Assembly: GCF_003852515.1 (NCBI RefSeq)
Contig: NZ_QAJK01000081.1
Coordinates: 8,775-52,206 of the forward strand
Reading direction: 5' to 3'
Length of the DNA: 43,432 bases
Source of the DNA: Variovorax sp. KBW07
GTDB taxonomy: Bacteria > Pseudomonadota > Gammaproteobacteria > Burkholderiales > Burkholderiaceae_C
This document shows, piece after piece, positions 1 to 8,038 of the stretch. Every line of letters begins with the position of its first letter. Within the stretch, counting starts at the first letter, position 1. The position numbers and the translations under genes were made by a program. Under the pieces are notes generated by a model. That model searched no databases. It had not been told where the DNA came from and saw nothing but the letters and a program-made list of their open reading frames with translations.

Positions 1-70
1 CCCTCCGCGAATGTCCCCCGCTTCGCTCCTCCTTTATTTCGCTGCGGGGAGCACCCGGTGCCATTCGTAC
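1..70 (+). repeat. Structured repeat, copy 1 (left edge cut)
   Basis: Positions 4-45 are a 42-nt core identical to 43386-43427 and to the reverse complement of 143-184. The right arm is 46-70 (begins GGGGAGCACCCGG). Only three bases of the left arm (1-3) lie in the window. The reverse complement of the right arm matches the left arm of the copy at 43361-43385 at 22 of 25 positions, so the full element is probably a stem of about 25 bp carrying a 42-nt loop. The family name is not known to me; no open frame in it looks real. Confidence 0.8.
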
Positions 71-289
71 GGTGGGCACGCTGCTGGTGATCAGCTGTTC
101 GGCCTGTGCTCTGAACTCGCTCACGCCGATGGTGTGCTCTGCGCAGCGAAATAAAGGAGGAGCGAAGCGGGGGACATTCGCGGAGCAGAGCACACCGTCG
201 GCGTGGGCGCGCCCTGAAGCACCGCCCGACACGAACCCGGCTCCAGGCATGAACCGCACAACACGGCGAACAGGAAAGCACGGCTTCAT
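71..289. other. Intergenic stretch beyond tssM, no gene seen
   Basis: Apart from the repeat at 122-205, this stretch shows no coding region with family features. The short open frames across it are low-complexity and have no convincing ribosome site. No T-tailed hairpin terminator for tssM was seen. Confidence 0.6.
122..205 (-). repeat. Structured repeat, copy 2 (complete, inverted)
   Basis: This is the only complete copy: left arm 122-142, 42-nt core 143-184, right arm 185-205. The arms are complementary at 20 of 21 positions, and the exception (T130 opposite G197) is a wobble in RNA. The core is the exact reverse complement of copies 1 and 3, but the arm sequence differs clearly from theirs, so pairing is kept while sequence is not. 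The core holds AAAGGAGG, a Shine-Dalgarno-like run, in the plus orientation. The element lies just past the 3' end of tssM. Confidence 0.85.
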
Positions 290-3200
290 CTAAGACTTCC
301 CCGGACAAGAGAAGCTGTTCATCTGCGGCAACCGCAGCGGGTTGTAGACGCTGTTGGCCGTCACGGCCAGCACCACCTTCTTGCCCTGCAGGTCGAAGGT
401 CGCGTTGAACGACTCGGGCGAACTGCCCGCTGAAATCGAGGCCTTGTCGAACAGGCGATGCAACGCCCACGGCCCTTCCGTCACGAGGCCACCGGCCGGC
501 GTGCCGTTGGCCGTGGTCACCTGCAGGCGCACCTGGTTGCTGTTGCGCGGGCCGGGCCACTTCACCGTGCTCGGTGCTTGCGGGCCGTGCGCGTAGCGCA
601 CCGTCTGGCCATCGACGTCGAGCGTGAACTGCGTCAAGCCGGCGTCCATGTCCTCGGGGCGGATGTCGAGCGTGAACGACGGGGTGCGGCCGCCCGCCAT
701 GCCCGAGAAGAACACGTCGCGGATCGCCTGCGCCTTCTGGAACGAATCGAGGTACGCCGAGCGCCCCGCCGCGCTGCCGTTCACCCCGCGCTTGAAGGCC
801 CACGGGTTGACCGAGGTGTCGACCTGCGTCACGAGGTTCTTCTGGAAGAAGTCGTCCATCATTCCGCCCGGCGCGAACAGCTGCGCGAAATCGCCCGAGG
901 CCACGTCGCGGTTCGAGCCGCGCGTGAACGGGTAGCGCCCCGCAATCGCCTGGTTGCAGAACGAGCCGATGCTCGCCGCCGCGCTCTGGCCGATGTTCTG
1001 CCGCGTCACCGCCGCTGCCTTCGACGACGCGGTGGCCGACAGGTCGTTCAGCATGCCCTGGAACGGCACCGGCAGGCGTCCTGCTTCGGCCTGCACCTTG
1101 GTCACGGCATCGCTCGATGGCGGGATGTTGCCGCTGCGCAATGCGGTGTCGGTGGCGGTAAGGAAGTTGTACAGCTCGTTGATGAGCGCGGCCGTGGCAT
1201 CGATGGGCGCCAGCCCGCCGGCCTTGGGCGCGGTCACCATGCGGCGCAGCGGCTCGAAGTGGTTGTCGACCAGCGACTCGGGGCGGTCGATGCGCGCGTT
1301 GCGGCGCTGGCTGCCGTCGGGCTGGCCGATGAGCTGCTCGATGCGTTCGCGCGTGGTGGCCACGCGGTTCTGCGCCTGGTCGAGCAGGCTGCGCGCGGCT
1401 TCGTCGTGGTTGCGCAGCAGGTCGGTCTCGCGCGCGGCGCCGCGGATGATGCGCGACATCGGCGACTCGCCGGTCGAGAGCACGCGCGTCATCTGGATGC
1501 TCTGCAGCAAGGAGCGGCTGTCGGCCAGGCGAATGTCGACAAGGTACTCGTCCCACACCTTGATGTAGTCGGTGAGGTAGAGCCTTCGCACTTCGCGCAG
1601 CAGCAGTTCGCGCGAGGTGATGTCGGCAATGCCGGGGGCGCGGATCTGCAGCACCCAGCGGTCTTCCTGCTCCAGCGACAGCGTGGTCTCGGCCATGCGC
1701 TTGTCGAAGATGTCCCAGTAGCCCCGGTAGGTAAACAGCGTGGAGATGCCATCGGTCAGCGGCTTGCCGCTCACGCGCCGGATCACCAGGCCCGATTCGG
1801 CACCGCCCGCCTCGGCAATGCTGAAGGCATTGGGCGGGCTGGTCTGCAGCAGGATGCGCCGCAGCCGCGCATAGGCACGCTGCGCCAGCGGCACGCCGGC
1901 CAGCCGGTCGCGGGTCTGCGCGACAAGGCGGTCGTCCTTCGCGAAGGGCGAGGTCAGCACGCGTCCCGCGAACAGCGTCTTCAGGTGCTGTTCGAGGTGC
2001 GTGCGCTGCTCGCGCGTGAGCGACGCGCCGATCTTGCGGTCCACGTCGGACAGCAGCCAGGCCTGCAGAAAGTCGGCGTCGTAGCGCTCGGCGTCGTACA
2101 GCATCAGGTAGGCCTTGAGCGCCTCGTAGCTGTATTCGGCATCGGCCTTCGAGGCCTCGCGCAGCGACTGCTCCACGCGTTGCGCGGCCTGCGGCAGCAG
2201 CACCGTTTCAAGTGCGCGCTGGTACACGCCGTCGGTGGCCGCCTGCAGCTTCTCGCCCTGGTACAGGCCGAAGCGGTACGACACGGGCGGATCGCCAATG
2301 TCGAACTGGCTCGACCTGGGCAGGTCGCGCAGCCGGTCGAGCACCAGCAGCGAGCTTGCGATGTCGCCGCTGGAATCGACCACCGTGGGCAGCTCGCCGC
2401 GCGCGGCCGCCTTGTTGAAGGCCTTGGCATTGCCATCGACCTCGGCCACATACGCCTTGTTGTTGCGCCAGCTGTTGACGCAGGCACCAAGGAACAGCAC
2501 CAGCAGCACGCCGATGATGCTGTAGCCCGCGATGTCGATGGCCCGCTTGCGCCTGTACCAGCGCAGGTTGGTGCCGGCCACGCCCGCGTCGCGGAAGATC
2601 ACCTGCTGCAGCAGCTCTTTCAGGAAGTAGCTCTTGCCCGGGCCCGGTGGCGGCGCCGGCGGCGCATTGACCTGCAGGTAGCGCTTGATGGCGCCCATCA
2701 CGCGGTCGAAGGCCGTGCCCTCTTGCGTGCCGCTGGTGAAGTAAACGCCGCGCAGCATCGACGCGGCCTCGAACTTCGAGGGGTTGAACACGTCCGCCAG
2801 GAAGGTGCCCAGGATGTCCTCGAAGCTCGCGAACTGTTGCGGCAGCAGGTAGGCCTGCGCGCGCCGCATCGGGTCGGGCTCGGCCGCCAGCAGCTCGGGC
2901 AGGCGTTCGTCCAGCCGCTGGTGCAGCAACCTGTATTCCTGGTGGAAGCGCTCGCGCAGGTCGGTGCCCGCGAGCGCCGCCGCGCCCGCCTTGGCCTTCG
3001 ACTTGCTGGCGGGGTTGCCTTCGATCGGGAAGGTGAAGCCCCACACCTGTTGCCGCTCCGCGCGGCCCAGCGAGCCGAAGTACTCGTTGAAGCCCGCCAG
3101 CAGGTCGGTCTTGGTGACCAGCACATACACCGGGAAGTCGATGCCCAGGTCGTTGCGCAATTCGAGCAGCCGCTTGCGCAGCGCCATTGCATGGCGCGCG

Positions 3201-3955
3201 CGCTGGGCGTCGTCGGCCAGCGGCAGGTCGGCAATGCTGATGGTGAGAATGGCGCCGTTGATGGGCTGGCGCGGCCTGAACTTCTTCAACAGCTCGATGA
3301 AGCCTTTCCACTCGCCCTCATCGGTCTCGCGGTTGCTCTCGTGCGTGGTGTAGCGCCCGGCGGTGTCGATCAGCACCGCCTCGTTGGTGAACCACCAGTC
3401 GCAATTGCGCGTGCCGCCGATGCCACGCACCGCGGCCTTGCCGAGCTGGTCGGCCAGCGGAAAGTCGAGGTCGGAATTGACCAGTGCCGTGGTCTTGCCC
3501 GAGCCCGGCGCGCCGATGAAGATGTACCAGGGCAGCTGGTACAGGTACTGCCGGTCGAACACCGCGAAGCGGCTCGCGGGCTTGCCGTCGGCGCCCTGCC
3601 CGAAGCGCATGTTCTTCAGGATCGCGGTGGCATCGGTGAAGCCGTTCTGCAGCTCCTTGATCTCGGGCGCGTCCTCGGGCTTGGCCTCCTTCTCCTTCTT
3701 GGAAGGCGTGCGCAGCTGGTTGAGCAACTGGGCGTTGAGCCTGTGCTCGCGCCACTTGCGGTAGACCAGCCGGACCAGCCAGATCGCGAACATCAGCACG
3801 ATGACCGCGATGCGCACCAGCTCGTCTTCGAGCGGGCGGTAGCGGCCCACGGCAATGGCTGGTCCGATGATCCAGATCAGGAAGGCGACGGCGACAAGGC
3901 CCAGGAAGACCCAGAGATCGCGGCTGATGAGAAAACGGAAGATGGCGCGCAGCAT
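290..3955 (-). CDS. tssM: T6SS membrane complex protein TssM (IcmF family)
   Basis: TssM is the large inner-membrane component of the TssJLM complex and spans the periplasm to contact TssJ. At 1221 residues it has the usual family length. Two hydrophobic segments lie near residues 12-32 and 46-64, followed by a cytoplasmic GTPase-like domain with Walker A GAPGSGKTT near residue 146. A third membrane segment lies near 468-490, and the long C-terminal periplasmic part carries the IcmF-related and TssM C-terminal regions. The ATG at 3955 overlaps the tssL stop (ATGA), so the two are probably translationally coupled. It is the last gene of the tssJKLM unit; the TAG stop is at 290-292. The intact Walker motif suggests nucleotide binding, which not all TssM proteins need. 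Confidence 0.97.
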   Translation of the reverse strand: MLRAIFRFLISRDLWVFLGLVAVAFLIWIIGPAIAVGRYRPLEDELVRIAVIVLMFAIWLVRLVYRKWREHRLNAQLLNQLRTPSKKEKEAKPEDAPEIKELQNGFTDATAILKNMRFGQGADGKPASRFAVFDRQYLYQLPWYIFIGAPGSGKTTALVNSDLDFPLADQLGKAAVRGIGGTRNCDWWFTNEAVLIDTAGRYTTHESNRETDEGEWKGFIELLKKFRPRQPINGAILTISIADLPLADDAQRARHAMALRKRLLELRNDLGIDFPVYVLVTKTDLLAGFNEYFGSLGRAERQQVWGFTFPIEGNPASKSKAKAGAAALAGTDLRERFHQEYRLLHQRLDERLPELLAAEPDPMRRAQAYLLPQQFASFEDILGTFLADVFNPSKFEAASMLRGVYFTSGTQEGTAFDRVMGAIKRYLQVNAPPAPPPGPGKSYFLKELLQQVIFRDAGVAGTNLRWYRRKRAIDIAGYSIIGVLLVLFLGACVNSWRNNKAYVAEVDGNAKAFNKAAARGELPTVVDSSGDIASSLLVLDRLRDLPRSSQFDIGDPPVSYRFGLYQGEKLQAATDGVYQRALETVLLPQAAQRVEQSLREASKADAEYSYEALKAYLMLYDAERYDADFLQAWLLSDVDRKIGASLTREQRTHLEQHLKTLFAGRVLTSPFAKDDRLVAQTRDRLAGVPLAQRAYARLRRILLQTSPPNAFSIAEAGGAESGLVIRRVSGKPLTDGISTLFTYRGYWDIFDKRMAETTLSLEQEDRWVLQIRAPGIADITSRELLLREVRRLYLTDYIKVWDEYLVDIRLADSRSLLQSIQMTRVLSTGESPMSRIIRGAARETDLLRNHDEAARSLLDQAQNRVATTRERIEQLIGQPDGSQRRNARIDRPESLVDNHFEPLRRMVTAPKAGGLAPIDATAALINELYNFLTATDTALRSGNIPPSSDAVTKVQAEAGRLPVPFQGMLNDLSATASSKAAAVTRQNIGQSAAASIGSFCNQAIAGRYPFTRGSNRDVASGDFAQLFAPGGMMDDFFQKNLVTQVDTSVNPWAFKRGVNGSAAGRSAYLDSFQKAQAIRDVFFSGMAGGRTPSFTLDIRPEDMDAGLTQFTLDVDGQTVRYAHGPQAPSTVKWPGPRNSNQVRLQVTTANGTPAGGLVTEGPWALHRLFDKASISAGSSPESFNATFDLQGKKVVLAVTANSVYNPLRLPQMNSFSCPGKS

Positions 3956-5355
3956 CAGCGGGCACCTCCCTGCAATGGAGCGGGCTGTGCGGGTGACACG
4001 GGCGCGGCGAGTTGTTGTTGTTGCTGCACCGGCACGCCGGCCACCGGCGCCACCAGCAGCGTGACCTCGACGCGCCGGTTGCGCGCGCGGTTCGCGGCCG
4101 AGTCGTTCGGCACCAGCGGATCGGCGTCGCCCCGGCCTTCGGCGCGCAGGCGTTCGGGCCGCGCCAGGCGGTTTCCCAGCATCTTCTTCACCGCATCGGC
4201 GCGGGCCTGCGAGAGCTGCCAGTTGGAAGGAAAGCGCACGCTGCGAATCGGCTGGTCGTCGCTGAAGCCGCTCACCAGCACGTTGCCTTCGACGGCATTG
4301 AGCGCATCGGCCACGCGCGCCAGCACCGGCGCATAGCGATCGAGCACGCGGTCGGAGCCCGAGGCGAACAGGCCGTCGCCGCGCAGCACCACCACGCTGC
4401 GGTCGGCCTCGTCGCGCACGGTCAAGAGGCCGTCGCGAATCTCGGGTTCAAGAAAGCGCTGCAGCCGCGGCTGCGCCGCCGGCATGACCACGGCGCGCGC
4501 CGATTGCGGCAGGCGCACCGCGTTGACGGCCGCGAACGCGCCATCGGAACTGCCGGCCAAGTTGAAGTTGAGCACCGTGAACGCAATGACCAGCAGCACC
4601 GCCGCCACCGCGCCCACGGCCCACACCGGCAACCAGTTGCGCTGGCGGCGCACCGGCGCGCTGGCGTCCTGCCAGTGCGGCGACAGCGGCACCGCGATTT
4701 CGCCGCGCGTCTGGCGAATGATCTGCAGCAGCCGCTGCTTGAGCGTTTCAAGCTGCGAGCGGCCGTTGTCGATGACGCGAAAGCGCCCTTCGAAACCCAT
4801 GGCCAGGCAGAAGTAGATGAGCTCGATCAGGTGCAGGTGCTGCTGCGGGTTCTGCACCAGCCGCGACAGCAGCTGGAAGAATTTCTCGCCGCCCCAGGTC
4901 TCGTTGTGGAACATCACGAGCAGGCTCTGCGACGACCAGATGCTGCCGCCCCAGGGCGTGAGCGCGGCGGCTTCGTCGACCGCGGTGCACAGGCAGTAGC
5001 GCGCGCCGATGATCACTTCGGGCGCGATGCCGGCCTGCTGCGCACGCGTTTCGAAACGGCGCACTTCGTCGACCAGGTGCTCGCGCAGTTGCGCCGGCGC
5101 GGGGTGGTGGCCGGTCGCGCGAATCTGCGGAATCAGGTCGAGCAGCGGATTGGCGGCGGCCACCAGCGGGTTGTTGCCGGCCAGCGCCGTGTCGCCCGCA
5201 TGCGGACGCTTCGCGTCGTGCCATGCGGTGAAGGACTCGGGTTGCGCCCCGAAGCCACGCGACGCATCGCCGCCATGCGCACCGTTCGCGCCGCCCCCCG
5301 GGTTCGGCGGGACAAAGCCTCCAGCACCGACAGCCATGTCGTTGACACCGTTCAT
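3955..5355 (-). CDS. tssL: T6SS protein TssL with OmpA-like C-terminal domain
   Basis: TssL (DotU family) joins TssM in the inner membrane and contacts the baseplate. Of 466 residues, about 70-230 form the DotU cytoplasmic domain. One membrane helix follows (near 240-262, rich in V, A and L). The C-terminal third (about 330-440) is an OmpA/MotB-type peptidoglycan-binding domain with the typical SNWxLSxxRA and NRRVEV motifs, making this the extended form of TssL. The frame opens at a GTG (5367) overlapping the tssK stop, but the ATG at 5355 has GAGGGA just upstream and is preferred. The stop overlaps the tssM start. Confidence 0.95.
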   Translation of the reverse strand: MNGVNDMAVGAGGFVPPNPGGGANGAHGGDASRGFGAQPESFTAWHDAKRPHAGDTALAGNNPLVAAANPLLDLIPQIRATGHHPAPAQLREHLVDEVRRFETRAQQAGIAPEVIIGARYCLCTAVDEAAALTPWGGSIWSSQSLLVMFHNETWGGEKFFQLLSRLVQNPQQHLHLIELIYFCLAMGFEGRFRVIDNGRSQLETLKQRLLQIIRQTRGEIAVPLSPHWQDASAPVRRQRNWLPVWAVGAVAAVLLVIAFTVLNFNLAGSSDGAFAAVNAVRLPQSARAVVMPAAQPRLQRFLEPEIRDGLLTVRDEADRSVVVLRGDGLFASGSDRVLDRYAPVLARVADALNAVEGNVLVSGFSDDQPIRSVRFPSNWQLSQARADAVKKMLGNRLARPERLRAEGRGDADPLVPNDSAANRARNRRVEVTLLVAPVAGVPVQQQQQLAAPVSPAQPAPLQGGAR

Positions 5356-5363
5356 AGAGTCCC

Positions 5364-6740
5364 TCACGGACGGATGGCCCAGAACTCCATGGCGAGCCCC
5401 GGAAAGTCACCGGCCAGGTGCATGGCGACACCGCCCGATTTTTCGAGCTGGCGCCACATGTCACCGCTCTTGTCGAGCTCGAAGTAGTGGTAGCCCGCGT
5501 TGTACGGAATCTGCCGTGGCGCCACCGGCAACGGCCGCACCACCACGCCGGGCAACTGCAGTTGCACCAGGTCGCGAATGCGCTCGACCGAACCGATCTT
5601 CACCTGCGTCGGGAAGCGCTGCTGTATGGCCTCGGCCGGCAGGTCGGCATGCACCGCGAGCACGAAGCCCGCGTTGCGCACCAGCACCGGGTCGGGCATG
5701 CGGCCCACGCGCACGCCGTGGCTGCGCTCTTCGAGCTCGATGGCGATGGCGCTCTGCTCGAGCACCGCCGACAGCGAACGCCGCAGTTCTTCCATCAGCG
5801 GACGAATGCTTTCGTTGAGGTTGTCGTGGTCGTATACCGGCCACAGCACCGGCCGGCGCGTGGGCGAGGTGTGCGTGGCCAGGTGGCAGGCCAGCTTGAG
5901 CCAGTCGGTGAACAGCTGCTCGGGGTGCACCTGCACGGCCTGCTGCGCATGCCAGGTGGTGGCAAGGTAGCGGTTGACCAGCTCGAGCAACAGAAAGTCG
6001 GAGACCTCGCTCACGCCGCCGCGGCCCGGCTGCGACAACCGCGAAGCCAGTGCCTCGGAACGCTGCGTGAGCAGGCCATGCAGTTCCGCGACCATGCTGC
6101 GCAGCATGGTGTGCGCCGACGCATCGAGCACCGGCGGAATGTAGTTGGCATCGATCACCAGCTTGTGGTCGGTGCGCCGCTCGATCACGCGCACCGCGCC
6201 GATGGACTGCCACTCCGCGGTGAGCGACGACGCGCGCGCCAGCCGCAGGCGCGGCGCCGCGAGCTGCAGCACCGCCGGCCCGAGCGCCACTGCATTGCCG
6301 TCGTTGACCTCGCGCTCGATCACGCCGAAGCGCGCGGCCGAGCCTTCGTCTTCCGAGAAGATGACTTCTTCGCTGCCGGGCCTGCGCAGCGGCAGCGCGA
6401 GCACGATGAGTTCGTCGGTCAGGTCGCTGGGCACTTCGTACGGCAGCGGCGCATCTTCGGCACTGAACGAAAACGGCGTGCCATCGGGCAGCACGCCCGC
6501 GCCACCGAGCAGCGACACGCGGCCCAGCGCGTAGGCATCGCGATCGATCTCAAGATGAAGCCAGCCCCAGTAGGCGCCTTGCAGTCCCGCGGTGCGGCGG
6601 GTCACGTACTGCTCGACATAGCGCTCCATTTGCTGGAAGTGCTGTGGCCTCAGGTACATGCCTTCCGACCACACGACGCGATTCGCCAAAGCCTGCACGG
6701 GAGCGCCGTTTTTTCCGGCGCCCGAATTGCGAACTGTCAC
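5364..6740 (-). CDS. tssK: T6SS baseplate protein TssK
   Basis: TssK links the baseplate to the membrane complex; it is a trimer with a phage receptor-binding-protein-like fold. The N-terminus carries the family hallmark VVWSEGMYLRPQHFQQ, and the length of 458 residues is normal. GTG at 6740 is chosen because AGGAGG lies seven bases upstream; a TTG at 6743 is only four bases from it. The stop codon at 5364-5366 lies between the two possible tssL starts, indicating coupling. A 164-bp gap separates it from tssJ, so it may have extra regulation despite belonging to the same unit. Confidence 0.96.
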   Translation of the reverse strand: MTVRNSGAGKNGAPVQALANRVVWSEGMYLRPQHFQQMERYVEQYVTRRTAGLQGAYWGWLHLEIDRDAYALGRVSLLGGAGVLPDGTPFSFSAEDAPLPYEVPSDLTDELIVLALPLRRPGSEEVIFSEDEGSAARFGVIEREVNDGNAVALGPAVLQLAAPRLRLARASSLTAEWQSIGAVRVIERRTDHKLVIDANYIPPVLDASAHTMLRSMVAELHGLLTQRSEALASRLSQPGRGGVSEVSDFLLLELVNRYLATTWHAQQAVQVHPEQLFTDWLKLACHLATHTSPTRRPVLWPVYDHDNLNESIRPLMEELRRSLSAVLEQSAIAIELEERSHGVRVGRMPDPVLVRNAGFVLAVHADLPAEAIQQRFPTQVKIGSVERIRDLVQLQLPGVVVRPLPVAPRQIPYNAGYHYFELDKSGDMWRQLEKSGGVAMHLAGDFPGLAMEFWAIRP

Positions 6741-6904
6741 CAAAGAACCTCCTGGGAGTGCTCACACGGAAGCGGGAGGCGTGCCTTGATGAACGACCTC
6801 CCGATCGAATGGTTTTGCTCCTGATGCTACACGGCGCGTCTTACGTTTTGCACCGCATTTTTCGCACTCATTTCTCGCACTTTCGGGCTACTGGAGCCCA
6901 AGGA
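6741..6904. promoter_or_regulatory. tssJ-tssK gap with two inverted repeats
   Basis: The gap is lower in GC than the flanks (30 of 60 bases in 6841-6900). It holds CGGGAGG/CCTCCCG (6773-6779 and 6797-6803) and a short hairpin GGGCT/AGCCC (6885-6889 and 6895-6899) just after the tssJ stop. CGCACT occurs twice, 15 nt apart, around 6863-6883. No T-run follows the hairpin on the transcribed strand, so it is not a classic terminator. It may tune tssK expression; this is inference. Confidence 0.35.
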
Positions 6905-7420
6905 TTAGCGACTTGGTAGTAACTCGATGCCCGTCTTTCGGATCGCGACGCGCACGGCCTGTTCGCTCGGCGAGAACTGCCACACCTTGTACAGGTTGGT
7001 TTGCTTGGGCTCCTTCAAGGGCAGCACGATGCGCCAGCGCGCGGACTCCAGCTTGCGATAGCCGGCAATGATTCCGATGGCGCGCGAATCGAGCGCGGCC
7101 TCGCGCTTGAAGACGCGTTCTTCGCCGCTGCGCATGATGGCCTGGTCTGCGTTCACGAGCTCTGCCATCAGCGTCTCGCGGTCGCGGTCCTGTAGTGCAA
7201 AGTAGTCTGCCGTCTCGAAGTTACCGGAAGATTTCAGCTCGAAGACTTTCACCAGGATCGGTGCGGCCTGGCCGCGTCCGTCGGGGTTGACGCCATCGTC
7301 GATGTGTATGGAAACGGCGTAAGGCGTGGGCAAGGACTTGGCTGTCGATGCGCATCCACTGAGGCCCGCAAACAACGGTGTTGTTGCAAGTGCGCCTTGT
7401 AGCAAGGTTCGTCGCTGCAT
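6905..7420 (-). CDS. tssJ: T6SS outer-membrane lipoprotein TssJ
   Basis: TssJ anchors the TssLM complex to the outer membrane from its periplasmic face. The protein is 171 residues long. The signal sequence begins MQRRTLLQGALATTPLF and ends in a lipobox LSGC, so Cys near residue 23 should be lipidated. The twin arginines followed by T-L-L resemble a Tat signal, which would be unusual for TssJ. The mature part shows the family pattern of a small beta-sandwich (VKVFELKSSGNFE, WRIVLPLK). A longer upstream frame exists, but ATG 7420 has GGGGAGA upstream and places the signal peptide at the N-terminus. It is the first gene of the tssJKLM unit. Confidence 0.93.
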   Translation of the reverse strand: MQRRTLLQGALATTPLFAGLSGCASTAKSLPTPYAVSIHIDDGVNPDGRGQAAPILVKVFELKSSGNFETADYFALQDRDRETLMAELVNADQAIMRSGEERVFKREAALDSRAIGIIAGYRKLESARWRIVLPLKEPKQTNLYKVWQFSPSEQAVRVAIRKTGIELLPSR

Positions 7421-7447
7421 TGATATCTCCCCGAGAGGTTCGCGGCC

Positions 7448-7456
7448 TATATTATC
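7448..7456 (-). promoter_or_regulatory. Possible -10 element for tssJKLM
   Basis: On the minus strand GATAAT (7456-7451) matches the sigma-70 -10 consensus at five of six positions in an otherwise GC-rich region, about 30 bp before the tssJ start. No good -35 box lies at the right distance; that place is occupied by the inverted repeat at 7463-7485, which would suit an activator- or repressor-controlled promoter. Confidence 0.35.
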
Positions 7457-7462
7457 GAAGTC

Positions 7463-7485
7463 ATGCGCACTTCTGATGTGCGCAT
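7463..7485. promoter_or_regulatory. Inverted repeat, candidate operator between tssJ and tssQ
   Basis: ATGCGCAC (7463-7470) and GTGCGCAT (7478-7485) form a perfect 8+8 inverted repeat with a 7-nt spacer in the 132-bp gap between divergent tssJ and tssQ. Symmetry, spacing and place fit a dimeric regulator that controls both units. The regulator is not in the window. Confidence 0.5.
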
Positions 7486-7552
7486 CACATGCATGCCGCA
7501 ACACAGCGGCACACTATCTCAAGCATTGCCTTTCGCGAGGTAGGAGAGAAGA

Positions 7553-7960
7553 TTGAAGTCATGTCTGCCAGCTCTGGCGTTCACTTTGTTCGTGGTGACC
7601 GGTTGCACCACGCCACCGCCCGAGCCCACGCCGCCGCCGCCCGAACGACTGAGCCAGCAAGTGGCCCGCACCACGCTCGAGCGCGCGCAACAAGCTTATG
7701 ACGAAGGCGACTACGCCAAGGCCATCAACACGCTCAAGAGCGGTGGCGTGTCGGTGTTCGAAGGGGCCGATGCCAACACGCGACTCGACGCGATGAAGCT
7801 CGAAGCCTTCAGCTACTGCGTGGCCAACCAGGTGCCCGAGTGCCGCACGCAGTTCCGCAAGATCCTCGACACCTTCCCCAACTTCGACCTCAGCGTGGCG
7901 GAGCGCAAGCACCCGGTGTGGGGCCCCGCCTTCGAGGCCGCCAAGCGACTGAAGCGTTGA
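7553..7960 (+). CDS. tssQ: TssQ-type T6SS-associated lipoprotein
   Basis: A 135-residue lipoprotein. A short hydrophobic signal (LPALAFTLFVV) ends in the lipobox VTGC, then comes a proline-rich stretch (PPPEPTPPPPE). A tetratricopeptide-like helical part follows (ARTTLERAQQAYDEGDYAKAI; later CRTQFRKILDTFPNF). This matches small lipoproteins encoded in betaproteobacterial T6SS loci and called TssQ; their role is not settled, and help with the membrane complex is a guess. No ATG or GTG is available at the front of the frame; TTG 7553 has AGGAGA just upstream and gives the full signal peptide. It heads the unit with tagH and pppA. Confidence 0.8.
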   Translation: MKSCLPALAFTLFVVTGCTTPPPEPTPPPPERLSQQVARTTLERAQQAYDEGDYAKAINTLKSGGVSVFEGADANTRLDAMKLEAFSYCVANQVPECRTQFRKILDTFPNFDLSVAERKHPVWGPAFEAAKRLKR

Positions 7961-8038
7961 AGAAGAAGCAAAGAACAAGAAGAAGAACATCGCGGGCGGC
8001 AACCACACGCCGCAACTCGGAATGAACACGGAGGCGCC
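7961..8038 (+). other. Purine-rich tssQ-tagH spacer
   Basis: The first half of this 78-nt gap is a run of AAG/AAC-like triplets with almost no T on the coding strand. The second half holds the ribosome site GGAGG for tagH. Such a leader should be unstructured in RNA. A similar T-poor spacer precedes vgrG. Confidence 0.4.

Noticed and set aside
72-293. Short plus-strand protein of 73 residues beyond tssM
   Set aside because: It runs across the structured repeat, lacks a ribosome site and family features, and its frame is set by the repeat sequence.
458-4336. Very long open frame on the plus strand opposite tssM
   Set aside because: It is the shadow of tssM and tssL in high-GC sequence; its composition is Arg/His/Val-rich with no domain and no ribosome site. 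Similar long frames opposite tssL, clpV, tssF, livHM and nicB-like were rejected for the same reason.
6885-6899. Intrinsic terminator after tssJ
   Set aside because: The 5-bp hairpin is not followed by a T-run on the transcribed strand, and tssK continues on the same strand.
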